Numbered from the stretch's first letter, positions 45,634 through 56,713 are shown. The stretch is DNA of 64,000 nucleotides from Gnetum montanum (GCA_015680685.1 MNCI01024224.1:4368-68367); one strand, 5' to 3'. The notes: generated by a model from the letters alone, not told the origin. A program made the numbers and translations.

Positions 45634-48033
45634 TGATTAGGTTGAAGGGGCTCCAAAGTTTTGATTGATACTAAAGCATCTAAGGAATCATCCACTTGTG
45701 ATTGCAAGGGTTTCGTTGGTCTATTGGTTCTAAACAAAGGTCTTTTCTTCATGTGGTTACTAGAACCAACAATAGGTTGAGAGTTAACATACCCTTGTGG
45801 AATTACATTGCTACGACTGGGTAGGGATTTCACCTTTCATCGCAAGAGCAGGTGATAGTGGAGCTATTGGTGGAAGAGATGTGGCTAGATGAGAAGGATG
45901 ATATACTTGCAAAATATTGCCTCTAAAAGAGGGAGTCCCATAATACTTGCGGGCTTGGTAGTAAGGTTGAAGTGTGACATAACTAGTAGAGTCACATGGG
46001 GAGATTGGCTGTTGCATGTAATATCTATATAGGTTAGGTTGCCAATAAGGATACTATTGCCTTGGTGGTGGTATTCCCCATGATTGGGGGTGCTTCCACT
46101 ATTGATATTGCTCAATCAATTATGGTGGAGTTCCATTGGGATAATATGTTAAGGGTTGGTGGAACTACCTTAGGTTACCTTGAGGATAAGGTAACCTTCA
46201 GGGTGTTTGCCTTTTGTTTAATCGTGGGTTAAGTGCATACACCCTAGACTCCTGCAAATGTGAGATTACAGGGCAACATCCCTTAGGATGGTCATATTAA
46301 CATATCTCACATCCACTATCTTTATCTATTTCTGAATCCACAACCTCTTTAATGATGGCAACTTTGTCCTTACCCTTGCTACGTGCATGTTCAGCCTCTG
46401 TCTTTTTTCTTTTTTCACTACCTTGCTCTCTAGACTCCTCTACTATTTTAAGAACAGTTTGAAATCTATTGTCTAGGGAATCCCACCTTTGGTCTACCTT
46501 TGCCGAAACTTCTAATGTCATCTTTTGGATAGGAAAATTTTTTCTATTCACCATCTCTTTGAGTGGTAACTTTTTTTCATCCTCACAAAATCTTACTCCC
46601 CTCTTCCAAAGGAAAGGATCTCAATTATACTCTTCTGCACTTTCTCTCTTCCATAGCTCACCTTCTTCCTTAGCAACTTGCTTCAATAGTCTTTGAATTT
46701 TATGGGACCTAAGCTTGGATAGTCTTCCTTGGGCATAAGTCCCAAGGGTTCTTCTCGTTTCATGCCTAAGCCCATCTACAAGATGGCACAGTTGGTTCCT
46801 TTGCAAATAACCATGGCCATGACAATGATGTAACAGTGCATAGTATTGATCCATGGCAGCATCCAAGGATTCATGTCCTCCTTTTTTCTAGCCTTGGATT
46901 TTCTTTCAATGGTTGGACACTTGGGAGTATGTTTGGTACTTTTCATTAAATAGTTCTAACATAGTACTCTACCTATGAATGGATTCTGGTTCTAAATTTT
47001 GGCACCAGCTTTCTGCTTCTTTAAATAATGTTCGTGGAAACAACTTAAGTTTTTACCATTCATTCTCTATGTTCTGTAAGACACACACATCATGGAATGC
47101 TTGTAAATGATTCTAAGGATCAACATTATATCCCCCTTCAAATTGTGGGATGTTGTTCATATCTAATCTCTTGATCCTACTATCTTTCTAGTGCCTTGTT
47201 GGAATTCTAACAACCTCAGTTATGTCCAACATACTTCAAGTAGCGAGTAGGGGTTCATCATGATCATCTCGTCCATGGCATCTATGATGCCTACGTTATT
47301 CCCTACTCTCCCTTCTTCTCTATCATGACTCTCTAGAGTGCCCTCGTCCCCTTTTCTGGTTGTTTTGTCTATGACTTCCACTTTGCCTACCTTTATCCCC
47401 ATGGTCTTTTTCTTTATGATCATGTCTAGATATTAAAGAAGAAGGTGAAGGAGATGATGAAGGTGAAGAAGGAGAATCGTCACCATGAAGGTGTCTGCTA
47501 CCTTCTCTTCTACGATCTCGACCCNNNNNNNNNNNNNNNNNNNNNNNNNNNNNNNNNNNNNNNNNNNNNNNNNNNNNNNNNNNNNNNNNNNNNNNNNNNN
47601 NNNNNNNNNNNNNNNNNNNNNNNNNNNNNNNNNNNNNNNNNNNNNNNNNNNNNNNNNNNNNNNNNNNNNNNNNNNNNNNNNNNNNNNNNNNNNNNNNNNN
47701 NNNNNNNNNNNNNNNNNNNNNNNNNNNNNNNNNNNNNNNNNNAACATATTCTACGTGTAAGTGTGGCATGCCAATTCGTGTGAGAGCATGAAGAAGCATG
47801 CTCAAGACTGAATGATCGAGAGGTAACACTATGTTACCTTCTAAGTCTCGCCAATGCAGTCGTTCGTCTTGATGGAGAATAAAGGTGAAGTCTAGTATAT
47901 ACTCATCGAGATGAATATATACCACTCGAACTTGTTGAAGGACTAGTGGATCAATGTCATGTATATTATGCCATCGACTATTTCCTGTTTCAAACCTAGG
48001 CGATGAGGCACTTTCAGACGAAGAAGGAGACAT
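45634..48033 (-). pseudogene. gag of A2 (degenerate, with assembly gap)
   Basis: The start ATG is at 48033 (MSPSSSESASSPRFETG). The N-terminal part runs to 47743. A 218-N gap (47525-47742) follows, then an arginine/serine-rich linker (47524-47323). The gag domain lies around 47130-46620 (AAMDQYYALLHHCHGHGYLQ, LVDGLRHETRRTLGTYAQG), followed by a charged segment (46554-46297) and a P/S/Y-rich end (46115-45811). The start is chosen from the same position in A. Confidence 0.82.
47525..47742. other. Assembly gap (218 N)
   Basis: Unresolved bases within A2 gag. The homologous stretch in A is about 345 bp (15063-15405), so the gap length is probably nominal. Confidence 0.97.
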
Positions 48034-48150
48034 ATTTGTCTATTCAGGGTGCAATGTATTCTTGTTTATTATTTTCTCAATCAACCCTAAGGGTTCATTC
48101 CAATGATGTGAATGATTTCCTAAGTTCTAATTAGCGCACAAAAAACTAAG

Positions 48151-48168
48151 TCCCTGGCAACAGCGTCA
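48151..48168 (-). promoter_or_regulatory. Primer-binding site of A2 (tRNA-Asp-like)
   Basis: The plus strand reads TCCCTGGCAACAGCGTCA, 15 of 18 matches to the tRNA-Asp 3' end, the best of the four sites in the window. Confidence 0.88.
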
Positions 48169-48169
48169 A

Positions 48170-49005
48170 TNAGTGCGTGAAACGCTTGTATTCGTATGGT
48201 TGAGCGTAGGGATACCTCNATCGAATTCCAAGGACTAAGTGCTTATGCGCCCTTGTGGAACAAGGATGGGTTGGTTGATCATTGTCTTCCCAAGATTACC
48301 TGTATGTCATGATTGTACGGTTAAGTAAGCTTGAGGCATATGATTTGTATAGCTTTTATGTTTTTATGTTCTGTGCTAGTAGGGAAGAGAGAGAGACAAC
48401 TAAGTGACTAATTTAACTTAACTACTAATTAACTAAGCTTTAACTAATCCTAACACCAGTATCCGTTCTCACTTGCCGTACACATCCTAAACCAGTGCAA
48501 CACTGCTGGGATTACCAAACGCTAATCATTACTAGGTTACCAAGCATTACACACATGCTCAAAGTGATCGTACTAAGTGTATTTTAATGATTTGCTTAAT
48601 TGATCAAAATGAATTGCTACGCTAATAATAGAAATGTAAAGTGCATAAAATAAAATAAATGCATAAGAAAATAAAATAAAAGAAATGTGTAAGAAAACAA
48701 ATCTCAAGTGTTGCAAGGATGAATCGAAGAGCTCATCTTTATTGCCGTACACAAGGTGTGCTCAGGTACACAATGCTTGAATAAAGATCCGTCCACACTT
48801 CGACCTCCTATTGCAGGCACTTGGAAAATACTCTAAACTTCAAACAGACTACAAGAGTTTCACTACTTGACTGCTACCAAACTTCCTTTCAATTGTGCAC
48901 CTGGGCACTGTATTTATAAGCTTGGGAAAAACTACTCTAATAATTAGAGTGACCGCTCTAATAATTAGAGTGACCGCTCTAATAATTAGAATAATTGCTT
49001 CATCA
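48170..49005 (-). repeat. 5' LTR of A2 with an inverted fragment between Ns
   Basis: From 48220 to 49005 it matches the family-A LTR. A TATA box (TTATAAATACA, minus) lies at 48909-48919, and U3 has three CTCTAATAATTAGAG-type units (48933-48992). The first part (48172-48218), between single Ns at 48171 and 48219, is the LTR start in reverse orientation. Confidence 0.85.
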
Positions 49006-49102
49006 GATATCACACTAGCTCCATCTTGGTCAAATTCAATTGAATTGCACGTGAATGCTTATGATTCGTATGGTTGGACGTATGGGATATTCGCTGCTCA
49101 TC

Positions 49103-49899
49103 TCTAAGTCACAAATTTGATTCTCCCAAGCAACAAGTTATAAACTTCTATAAATATTGGGGTGTACCTTTGTTTTAACAATTTTTGGTTCCAACAGCCC
49201 CTCCCTTCTTGACTTTCTCTTGAAAAAAAGTAAATGACTTGAATTTTTTCTAGGCAAAAAATAGCATGCACTTAGAAATCCAATTGTTATTTCCTTATTA
49301 GCATGATGGCATAACATGTCATAACATATTATGATGCAACATGTATGTGACCTATGAACATAATGATGTGGCAAGAAATGGACATACAAAAGAAAGGACC
49401 TAGTTTAGAAATCTCTATGGTTCTCATGGTTAAACAATTTTATTTTTTTGACATATATCTTAAGTTTCTTATTTTCTTTATCTTATGATAATATAAAGAT
49501 AATCTACTTGATGGTCTTCTCAGTTAATCAAATATGAAATTTATTATTATTATTTTATTAAATTTAGACAACTTAAAATTTTCAACATCATCTTTTTTGA
49601 AAAAAAATTAGTATTGGTGGCTTTAGTAACAATGTCATCACCTATGCTCAAAGCCATAATTATTATGTAATAAGCCTTTCGCTTATTTCCAACTCATTAC
49701 GATATACAATTCTTCTACTTATAAATAATGAATAAAACATCCACTTATAAATAAAGATATCAATACAGTTCATTGTGTAATAAATAGCTTTATAAATAGA
49801 AAATTAGAGAAGCTATTGAAATCACAATTCATTTTAATAATGTAAAATTAAAAATTGTTTTACTTACATTTAACATTTGGATCTATTAGACTAGTTTTA
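49103..49899. other. AT-rich sequence, no gene seen
   Basis: Right flank of the second nest. No coding sequence or clear repeat recognised. Confidence 0.4.
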
Positions 49900-51072
49900 G
49901 AATTTCTTTATGGAATTTTTAAAAAATTTATAGCTCGGTGCTATTGAGGGAAATCAAATTTGTGACATAGAGTTACTAGAAGCTGGAAATTTTTACTATG
50001 TCCAAGAAATTACAATGAATTTGTTGGATAGTTACAAAGCCTCAACATATTTTTGAAGAAAGTTAAAACATCATTGATGTAATGCTCCAAGCAGATAGGC
50101 TCAATTTGAAAAAAAATAATCCACAATTTATAATTAATAGCATAATTCAATCGAATGTGGGTCAAAGATGGGCAAAATAAAAAAAAACATGTTCTTCATC
50201 TTCTATATTTTATTTTCAAAGTTTGCAAATACATTGTTGTCTTGTTAAATTGGTCCAACAACCTATCTCAATAAGGAGATGATGAGATCTCATTCTTGCT
50301 CTAGCAATTTGATTCATTAAATGAATAGGAATAGTTGAGAGTATATACTTTTGAGTACCAGATAACAAACCTCCTCTAAGAGAATGTAAATAAAAATACT
50401 TTTCCATGATGTGTTTATCCAAACTTTAGCTAAGACACTTTCTTTTATAGTTTTTTGGAAAGGCCTTTTATTTAAAGGAGGATTCTCTATTACAATATTG
50501 CATGATTGAAGCCATAATTTTCCTTGATGCAACCATCCATTTTCTTATGTAGCATTCACTATTTCCTTGGCATAATTAACTTCCTCCATGTGATTTAACT
50601 TTTAAGTATAAGTAATAAATTGACAAAGGACTTCAAGTTTAATAGGAAGCAAATCTACTTTTAAAAGTAAGATATCATAAGAAGTTTGCATTTTCACTTG
50701 AAATTCCTAGAGAAGAAATTGTTACCACCAAGTTAACACCTCATTGTTATGTTTTAAAATTATCCAATATATATTTTAAAGTATATTTTTGTTATCTAAA
50801 ATTCCTTTTCCCTACCAATTATCACTTTTATTATTTTAGAATACATTTAGCTATATATTTATGATATATAACTGCTATTTAGCCTAAAGAATGTTTTTCT
50901 TTTTCAAATTAATGAAATCCTCAATCCATCCCCTCCCCTTTTGTGAGAATTTATTTTCATGTTGAGAAAACAAATCAAAACTACCATTAAATAATTTTTG
51001 AGGCTTAAATTTTGTATTAGTAATTGGCCATAGTGATTCCTTGAGAAGAAGTTCATCTCTTGGGTTTAACAT
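49900..51072 (-). mobile_element. Probable non-LTR retroelement C-terminal remnant
   Basis: Minus-strand segments include LLLKESLWPITNTKF (51050-51000), GRGWIEDFINL (50930), KTIKESVLAKVWINTSWKS (50450-50400) and MRSHHLLIEIGCWTN (50280-50235), then CICKL followed by NIEDEEHVFF. The last motif, a CxxC-type knuckle followed by EDEEH, is common at the C-terminus of some LINE polyproteins. Stops are frequent. The class is uncertain. Confidence 0.5.
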
Positions 51073-51109
51073 TATGACGATAATTATTTATTTTATATGA
51101 CAAAGTCAA

Positions 51110-51885
51110 CTCCTAATTGGCTTCCCTACCAAAATAATAATTCATGTGAAATTGTAAAAGAATTGTTTGCAACAAAGGACTTGTTGACCTTGAATTGTCA
51201 CTTCTATTTTACAACTTTTGGATTGGCATTGAAATTGCATTCCCTATATTACATCTTACTTCTATATTACAACTTTTGCATTGGCATTGAAATTGCATTC
51301 CATGTATTACATCTTACTTCTATTGATTTTTAAGCCTTTTGATTATAGATCATGTCTCCAATTCTCAATTTTAAAAGCAATATTTTGTATATCTCTATCC
51401 ACAACACAATATCATTTGCAAGTAACATACACCAAGGGCTTTCATCATGTATTTCATTTGTTAATTCATCCATAATAACGATAAATAATTATGGGCTAAG
51501 TGCAATCCATTGATGGAGAACTACTAGAATCAACAAATTAGATGCAATTCGACAAGTTATTCTAATTATAGTTGTATCTCCTCCATGCAGAACTTGAATC
51601 ACTTTAATATATTTATTACGAATGTTTTATATTCATAAGGCCCATCAATGACTTTAATATATTTATAACAAATGTTTTTTATTCATAAAGCCCATCAAAT
51701 AATATGTATAGGTACTTCACCATATGTTTTTTCTAGGTCAATAATGATCTTATATAGATTTTCTTTATGTTTTCTAAATTTCTACATTAATTGTCATATT
51801 TCAAAAATAGCCTTTGTAGTATATTTTCCTAGCATAAATCTTTATTGACTTTTTTGATATTGTTGATTCAAGCTGGAGATGCTAC
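51110..51885 (-). mobile_element. RTE-type LINE RT fragment
   Basis: The minus strand reads RFMLGKYTTKAIF (NQFGFMPGRST block), YKIIIDLEKTYGEVP, YKYIKVIDG, VVLHQWIALSP, then a MLLANDIVL catalytic block (51440-51420) and SKGLKINRSKM. It is the same family as the LINE at 4390/29474 but on the opposite strand and more decayed. It contains an internal tandem duplication of about 60 bp at roughly 51217-51335. Confidence 0.82.
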
Positions 51886-52241
51886 TCTATGACACTCTTC
51901 CTAATAATGTGGCCTTTTATTAACTAGTGCCAACAATTACCAAGAAAGTTTCAAAGATGATGGATTTGCTTCAACTTTCCATGAGTACCAATGAAATAGA
52001 TCTCAGTACATAGATCTAGAGACAAAAGCAAACATTGATGATTCATGATTTAGAGGTCGTGGGATTATAAATGAGAATCAATTTTTTAAACTACTCATTA
52101 ATAGATATGAATACATCTTTATTTCATAGTTTTGTTGAGAAGCCAAAAAGCTACATTCAAGTAGAGTACCAAATATGGTAGTGACTATAATTTCTGTTGA
52201 CTCGTCTTGATGCCTATTTCTTTAGAAATAGTAGTTGAATG

Positions 52242-52501
52242 TTATAGGTCGAATTTGGTGAGCAATGCTGAGTTATAAATTTCTAATGTAACTATATATC
52301 TTGGGGAGTATATATTGTTGAAAGAAACGTACTTGGTTCCGACACCTCCCTCACCAAAAAGTAGGAGATGGTCCTCAAATGGCCATGGGCTAAGGAATAG
52401 CTCATATTTCATTAATTGCTGAATATTTAAGGAAAGCAATATAAATGTACCATTGCCTTTCAAGGGGATGGTCTTTAGAGTGTAGGGGGACCATGTGTCC
52501 A
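52242..52501 (-). CDS. Possible internal exon of an unrecognised gene
   Basis: The minus strand has a pyrimidine-rich tract and ATAATGCAG acceptor (52502-52510), then an open frame VDTWSPYTLKTIPLKGNGT, FILLSLNIQQLMKYELFLS, continuing to LLLFGEGGVGTKYVSFNN. Codon use and the acceptor look gene-like, in contrast to the decayed repeats around. I do not recognise the family. It may belong with the ORF at 52813-53003 on the same strand or be a gene fragment. Confidence 0.35.
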
Positions 52502-52720
52502 CTGCATTATTTGTTCCAAAAAAAAAAGGGCATTTGATTGGAAAACAAACTATTGAAGATGTGTTAATATTGCCAGGCGTCTCTCTTGATAATTCTGTGG
52601 AATAAAAAAATGAAATGTAGCTGAATTGGTTAACTCATTGTTTGATGTGGATTTGATTAAAGATTACCAATTTAAGTTAAGCTTGAAATATTATTATACT
52701 CTTTTTTTGAGTTTTGTTTG

Positions 52721-52721
52721 N
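52721..52721. other. Single-N assembly join
   Basis: One N in AT-rich sequence. Other single-N joins are at 20551, 39961, 48171, 48219 and 60178. Confidence 0.9.
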
Positions 52722-52812
52722 ATCCCCATACTAAATCAAATACCAATAAAATTGCTAATTTTAATAAAAGGAATTAATTAACATTTAATAGCACTCTGGA
52801 TTTTTTTTATTC

Positions 52813-53008
52813 TAGTTGAGGGTAAAAAGAACTGTTTCAGTAACTTCATTTTGTGAAATAGGGAATCCTTCAAATGTTGCATTGGATATGATGTCTAATA
52901 TTCCATCCTTACTCAAAATGACTATGCCATGCCTAACCTCCACATTTTTCTGTAAAAATAGATTATTAAAGGCCACCACTGTCATAGCAACACTGGTCCA
53001 CATGAAGT
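52813..53008 (-). CDS. Possible exon of an unrecognised gene
   Basis: The minus-strand open frame reads MWTSVAMTVVAFNNLF, then VEVRHGIVILSKDGILD, IISNATFEGFPISQNEV and TETVLFTLN, then a stop. Its first 45 codon-bases are shared with a second copy at about 57325-57395, so part of it belongs to a repeated segment. The family is unrecognised. Confidence 0.3.
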
Positions 53009-53159
53009 CATAACGATAAAAGGATGTGGTGTCAATTATCCATCCTTAATTAGTCCATTCTAATTTTAGCTATTTTATAATCTCTTCCTAATAAACTCAT
53101 CAACGGTTACCTTAATGAGATCAATCACATTCCTCTTTTTCCATTCTTAGCATGTAAAT

Positions 53160-53760
53160 CAGTATGAACCTTCCATGGTATAGGGTTCAATAAGAGTTAT
53201 ATTCAGCAATCGTTTTCAGCTTTTGTTGTGTGGGCACGCTTTCATTTTGTTCCTGGGTCCCCTCCCTTTCAAGCTGTATTAGTGTGTTAGGTTCGTTTGT
53301 AGAAGCATCCACAATATCATGGCACAGAACAAGGTTGGCACTGCATCTCTTCAGGTTTCTGTCTTCATTGGAAAAGATTACTGGGCTTCCAAGATGAAGA
53401 CCTTATTGATCTCTCAAGATCTGTATAAATGGCTGAGGCTGAACCGAATGTTGGGGCTTTTGCATTTGAAACATCAAACTGCCAATATGAGACCTATACA
53501 AGGTTGGATCAACTTTTGGAGAATCATCAAGTTTAGAGAGCTCAATGTTTTGAAAAAGTGAAAAAAACCTAGGCAGGATTATAATTACTCGTACTGAATT
53601 TTGTTAACATGGCTTCTTAAACTTCAGTTAAGAAAGTGAAATCCTTTGCCTACCTTAACAGTCAAACCTTACAAGTGGGATGAAGTCAAGTGGGATAAAG
53701 TCACCATGATGATGATCGTTGAGAAAGGGAACTGCCATAAGGATCTGGTTCCATTAAAAT
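53160..53760 (+). mobile_element. Copia-type gag fragment, copy 1
   Basis: The plus-strand ATG at 53319 starts MAQNKVGTASLQV, then a frame-broken KDYWASKMKTLLISQDLYK. This is the N-terminal pattern of plant Ty1/copia Gag (DUF4219/UBN2 type, with the (Y)xxW..KM.. core). A leader region with GTATAGGGTTC-like sequence precedes it. The frame is broken after about 40 codons. The segment recurs at 57.5 kb. Confidence 0.68.
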
Positions 53761-54455
53761 CAACGAAATAAGAGATGGCTCCTAGATCTGACATTTCAAA
53801 TTCCATGTTCATCGTTTCGTGTTCATGAGAGAAGAAGAGGAAAAATATATTAAATCATCAACATATAGACATGTCAAGGTAAAAAGATCACCTTCTATTC
53901 GCTATGAATTTGGAAAAGATTTTTCCTCGTGATTAAACCTTATATTAAAAGAGAATTAGTAATGATCCTTAAAATGAACAAAATTTTCTTTTGTTCTCAT
54001 GAAAAGGTCCAAAGGTTTTTGAGATATATAAACACACACAAAACAAATGAAGAAAAAAATATATATATATTATGCTGAACTTGAAATATGCTAACTCCAA
54101 AGAAACACTGCAGGTATATACCTGCACCTGCAAACTATTTGAAATCAATCAATCAAACAACGAGATTATTAGCAGGGTGTTAGACAGACTTTTTCTTTTA
54201 AAAAAATCCATGCAAAACAGATTTGCAACCATTGAAAATGGATAACACACCAAATTTAGTGGGAAACAAAATTTTTTTATTAAAAAAAAGTGCATTGTGA
54301 CGTTGACAAAGGTTGCAAGTTGTTTCCCAGGAACCAAAACATAAAAGTGGTATCATAGAATGCTGTGTTGCTCATTACTATGTCAGAAGCTTTTTGGCTG
54401 CATCGTAACAGTGATGGAAGATATCCATTTATTTGAAACTTCAGCAATATTGGTT
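53761..54455. other. Downstream of the F-box gene; no gene seen
   Basis: AT-rich, with a short (TA)n run near 54059-54070. It probably includes the 3' untranslated part of the F-box gene. Confidence 0.4.
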
Positions 54456-56713
54456 TTAGCTCTGACAGCCATACCCGGCTACCATTTTATGCTGCGACCC
54501 TTTCCTAGTAAAAACGAGTTTCTCAAGCATGGGGCATCGTTTTGTTACAAGAGCCAGCATCTGTGAATCACCCGGTCCAGGATAACGAATGTTAATCCTC
54601 ACTTCTCTCAAGGACGCTGCATCCTTAGTTTCTTCCACTACTTCATTGCCATCCTGTCAATGCAATCAAGAAAGGATCATTATCCAAAGGCTTGAGTTTG
54701 AATTTCAAAATTTTAGTAAGGAGGAAGCTCCATTTTAAAAAAAACAAATTGTCACAAAACTTTTATTTATGGTCAAAAAGTGACACCAATACATGAACAA
54801 TTTAAAATTATTACTATTAAAAGTTGCAATAAAAAAATACAAGTTTGTTGGTATAAATTTGATACCACATAGAACTCGATATTATAAATCTAAATCAATA
54901 TTTAAATAGTGTGTACAATATGAGCTTGGTTGAATTGTTTATGCACTCGTTCTGAGTTAGAGCTGGGTTAACAGTAACTGTTGCTCTTAAGGTATCTGTG
55001 GTTTGAGTACCTGAGTTCAAAAAAATACAAAGGTCATTTTGCCCAGGCTGGAGCCCAGACACAGAGGTTGAATACTCATCCTGCAGGTCTGGGAAGGTCA
55101 TGAGAAAAACCTTAACCTTGAACCCACAAGGCTCAATGCAACCAGTAGTCATACAGAAGCTCAATACTTATCTTGCAAGTTCGGGAATGTCAGTAGATAA
55201 GCAAAACCTTAACCTTGAACCAGCAGGTTTGGAAATATCAGCAGATGAGCAAAAGCTTAAACTCCAAGGCTCAATGCAGCCAACATGTAGGAATGTCATT
55301 ATTTAAACAAAGCCTTAACCTTGAACCCACAGGGTCAGGAATGTTAGGAATGTTACTAGATGAACAAAACCTTAACCTCTTTTCAATGCTCAATGCAACT
55401 AAAACCACATAAAAATTACCAGCCTCAGAACCTTAACTTCTTTTCAAGGCTCAATGCAGCAAAAATCATGTAAAGATTACAAATCTAAAAAGGCTCAATA
55501 CTCATCCTGCAGCATGTCTAGGAATGTCAATACCATGTGAAAATTACAAGCCTAAGAGAATTGCATACATTCAAATTGTAAAGCGCAATATGTAACTCAT
55601 TCAAATTGCAATATTGTAGCAAGATAGAGACCTACCAAAAATACGCAATATTGTAGCAAGATAGAGACCTACCAAAAATACGCAATATTGTAGCAAGAGG
55701 TAGCGAAGATGAGGGACACCGGTTACAGCCTTCCAAATTAAGGTCGGACACGCATAGATGTTCGAGAGGCTTAGATCTTGCAGTTTTGTAAAGCCTAATA
55801 AATCTTCCAGAGATTTGGCTGGTGCACAGTCCAAGTATAAATCTGTCAAATCCCCATTTTCACTCAGTTGAGCATGGTGCACCCATGGAAGGATGTTTCT
55901 GGGCAATTTATAACTGTTACTACTGTCATTGCCTTCTAATAATACCACATTATGAGGTGTGGACACTCTAACTGTTATTTTCTTCAGTTGTGGACATGTT
56001 GCTTGTACCTCAACTAATGGCATATCCTCCACAACCAAGCTTTGCAGAGTCTTCGATGAGAATGAAACACCAGAGTCCAACTGCTCTTCCCAAACATTAT
56101 TTAAAACAAGAGACTCAACAACCGGGAATTTGTCAAGCAAGGACCTGGCTATTTGTGGTCCTAATGTTACAACTTTGAGGCTAAACTTGGTTAAATACGG
56201 AAATCCTGCAAAAGATGCAGGGAAGAAGAAATCGGGTATTGAGCAGTTATCAAGCTCCAGGCTTTTGAGATTGGTGCATGAAAGCAGATGATTGAATCGG
56301 TCCAGAAAGTCGAAAGGTTTCAGTTTGAGGCGCTGAACATGCATGGCAGCTGCATACTGAATGGGGCTTATGCTCATGGGGAGGATTTTTTCACCGCCAC
56401 GGTTAGCGTATTCCAGGAACAATGATTCTAGGGCTTGTGTGTGAAGCGATAGAGCCTTGTGCACCATGATCTGGTATCTGCAATGATCTTCGCTGCGTCG
56501 TTCCCATATTTCTTTGTTGTCCGAAAAATAATCGCGGTACGTGAGAAACAGCCGCGGAAGTTGATTGTGTAGAGATATCCATCGTTTTGACAGAACCGAG
56601 CACTTGACTGCGGTCCTGTGGGATTCTGTGAACGATAAAATGTGAACAAGAATATCATCAGGCAAAGCACTCAGTCTATCTGCAACTAGTCGACCTTTCT
56701 TGGAGGATTCCAT
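54456..56713 (-). CDS. F-box/LRR/FBD-type protein gene (two exons visible)
   Basis: Exon 1 starts at ATG 56713, chosen because the frame MESSKKGRLVADRLSALPDD follows and the pseudogene starts in the same place. It encodes the F-box (residues about 12-50: LPDDILVHILSF, VLSKRW) and then leucine-rich repeats (LKSLELDNCSIPDFF, FSLKVVTLGP, LQSLVVEDMPLVEVQA, LTDLYLDCAP, LQDLSLSNIYAC), to about residue 350. The frame ends near 55601-55690 inside a 37-bp tandem repeat that carries a splice-donor-like GTAGGT. Exon 2 (54653-54456) begins after a TTGACAG acceptor and encodes a short FBD-like end (AASLREVRINIRYPGPGD, LVTKRCPMLEKLVFTRKG), stop TAA. The protein would recruit targets to an SCF ubiquitin ligase. 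Family C-termini are usually longer between LRR and FBD, so a small exon may be missed, or the gene may be impaired. Confidence 0.8.
54654..55600 (-). other. Intron of the F-box gene with degenerate repeat array
   Basis: Between 55060 and 55560 a degenerate unit recurs at least five times: AAAACCTTAACCTTGAACC, CAAGGCTCAATGCAGC and GGAATGTCA elements (e.g. 55107, 55203, 55305, 55364, 55428). No coding potential is supported. Confidence 0.65.
55608..55698. repeat. 37-bp tandem repeat (2.5 copies) at exon/intron edge
   Basis: Units 55608-55644 and 55645-55681 are identical, with a third partial unit to 55698. On the minus strand each full unit contains TTTTTGGTAGGTCTC, a splice-donor-like site. 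Confidence 0.93.

Larger units (their letters stand above)
39572..49005 (-). mobile_element. Ty3/gypsy element A2 (Athila-like), most complete copy
   Basis: Flanked by GATAC (39567-39571) and GATAT (49006-49010), a 4-of-5 target duplication. Both LTRs are incomplete in the assembly (N at 39961, 48171 and 48219). The minus-strand order is primer site, gag, protease, RT, RNase H, integrase with C-terminal GPY/F module, conserved 3' boxes, purine tract and LTR. It contains every pol domain that A lacks and has no 1.73-kb insert. Stops and a 218-N gap in gag are present. Confidence 0.93.
31810..49102 (+). mobile_element. Solo LTR E1 (31810-32612, 39463-39571, 49006-49102), split by D2/B2 and A2
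   Basis: It starts TGATGAGACATCATTTTG, with a U3 of TGCTACATC/GATGCATC-type repeats like element C and a TATA-like CCTATAAATATG near 32053-32064. Its 3' part is found after the D2 insertion (39463 onward, CATATGCCTCACTTTGGAC) and after A2 (49006 onward), ending near GCTGCTCATC at about 49102. No purine tract precedes it and no primer site follows, so a solo or truncated LTR is inferred. No target duplication could be found. Confidence 0.72.

Noticed and set aside
47323-47783. Long ORFs spanning the N gap
   Set aside because: Their length is produced by the undetermined bases. Only the flanking gag parts are supported.
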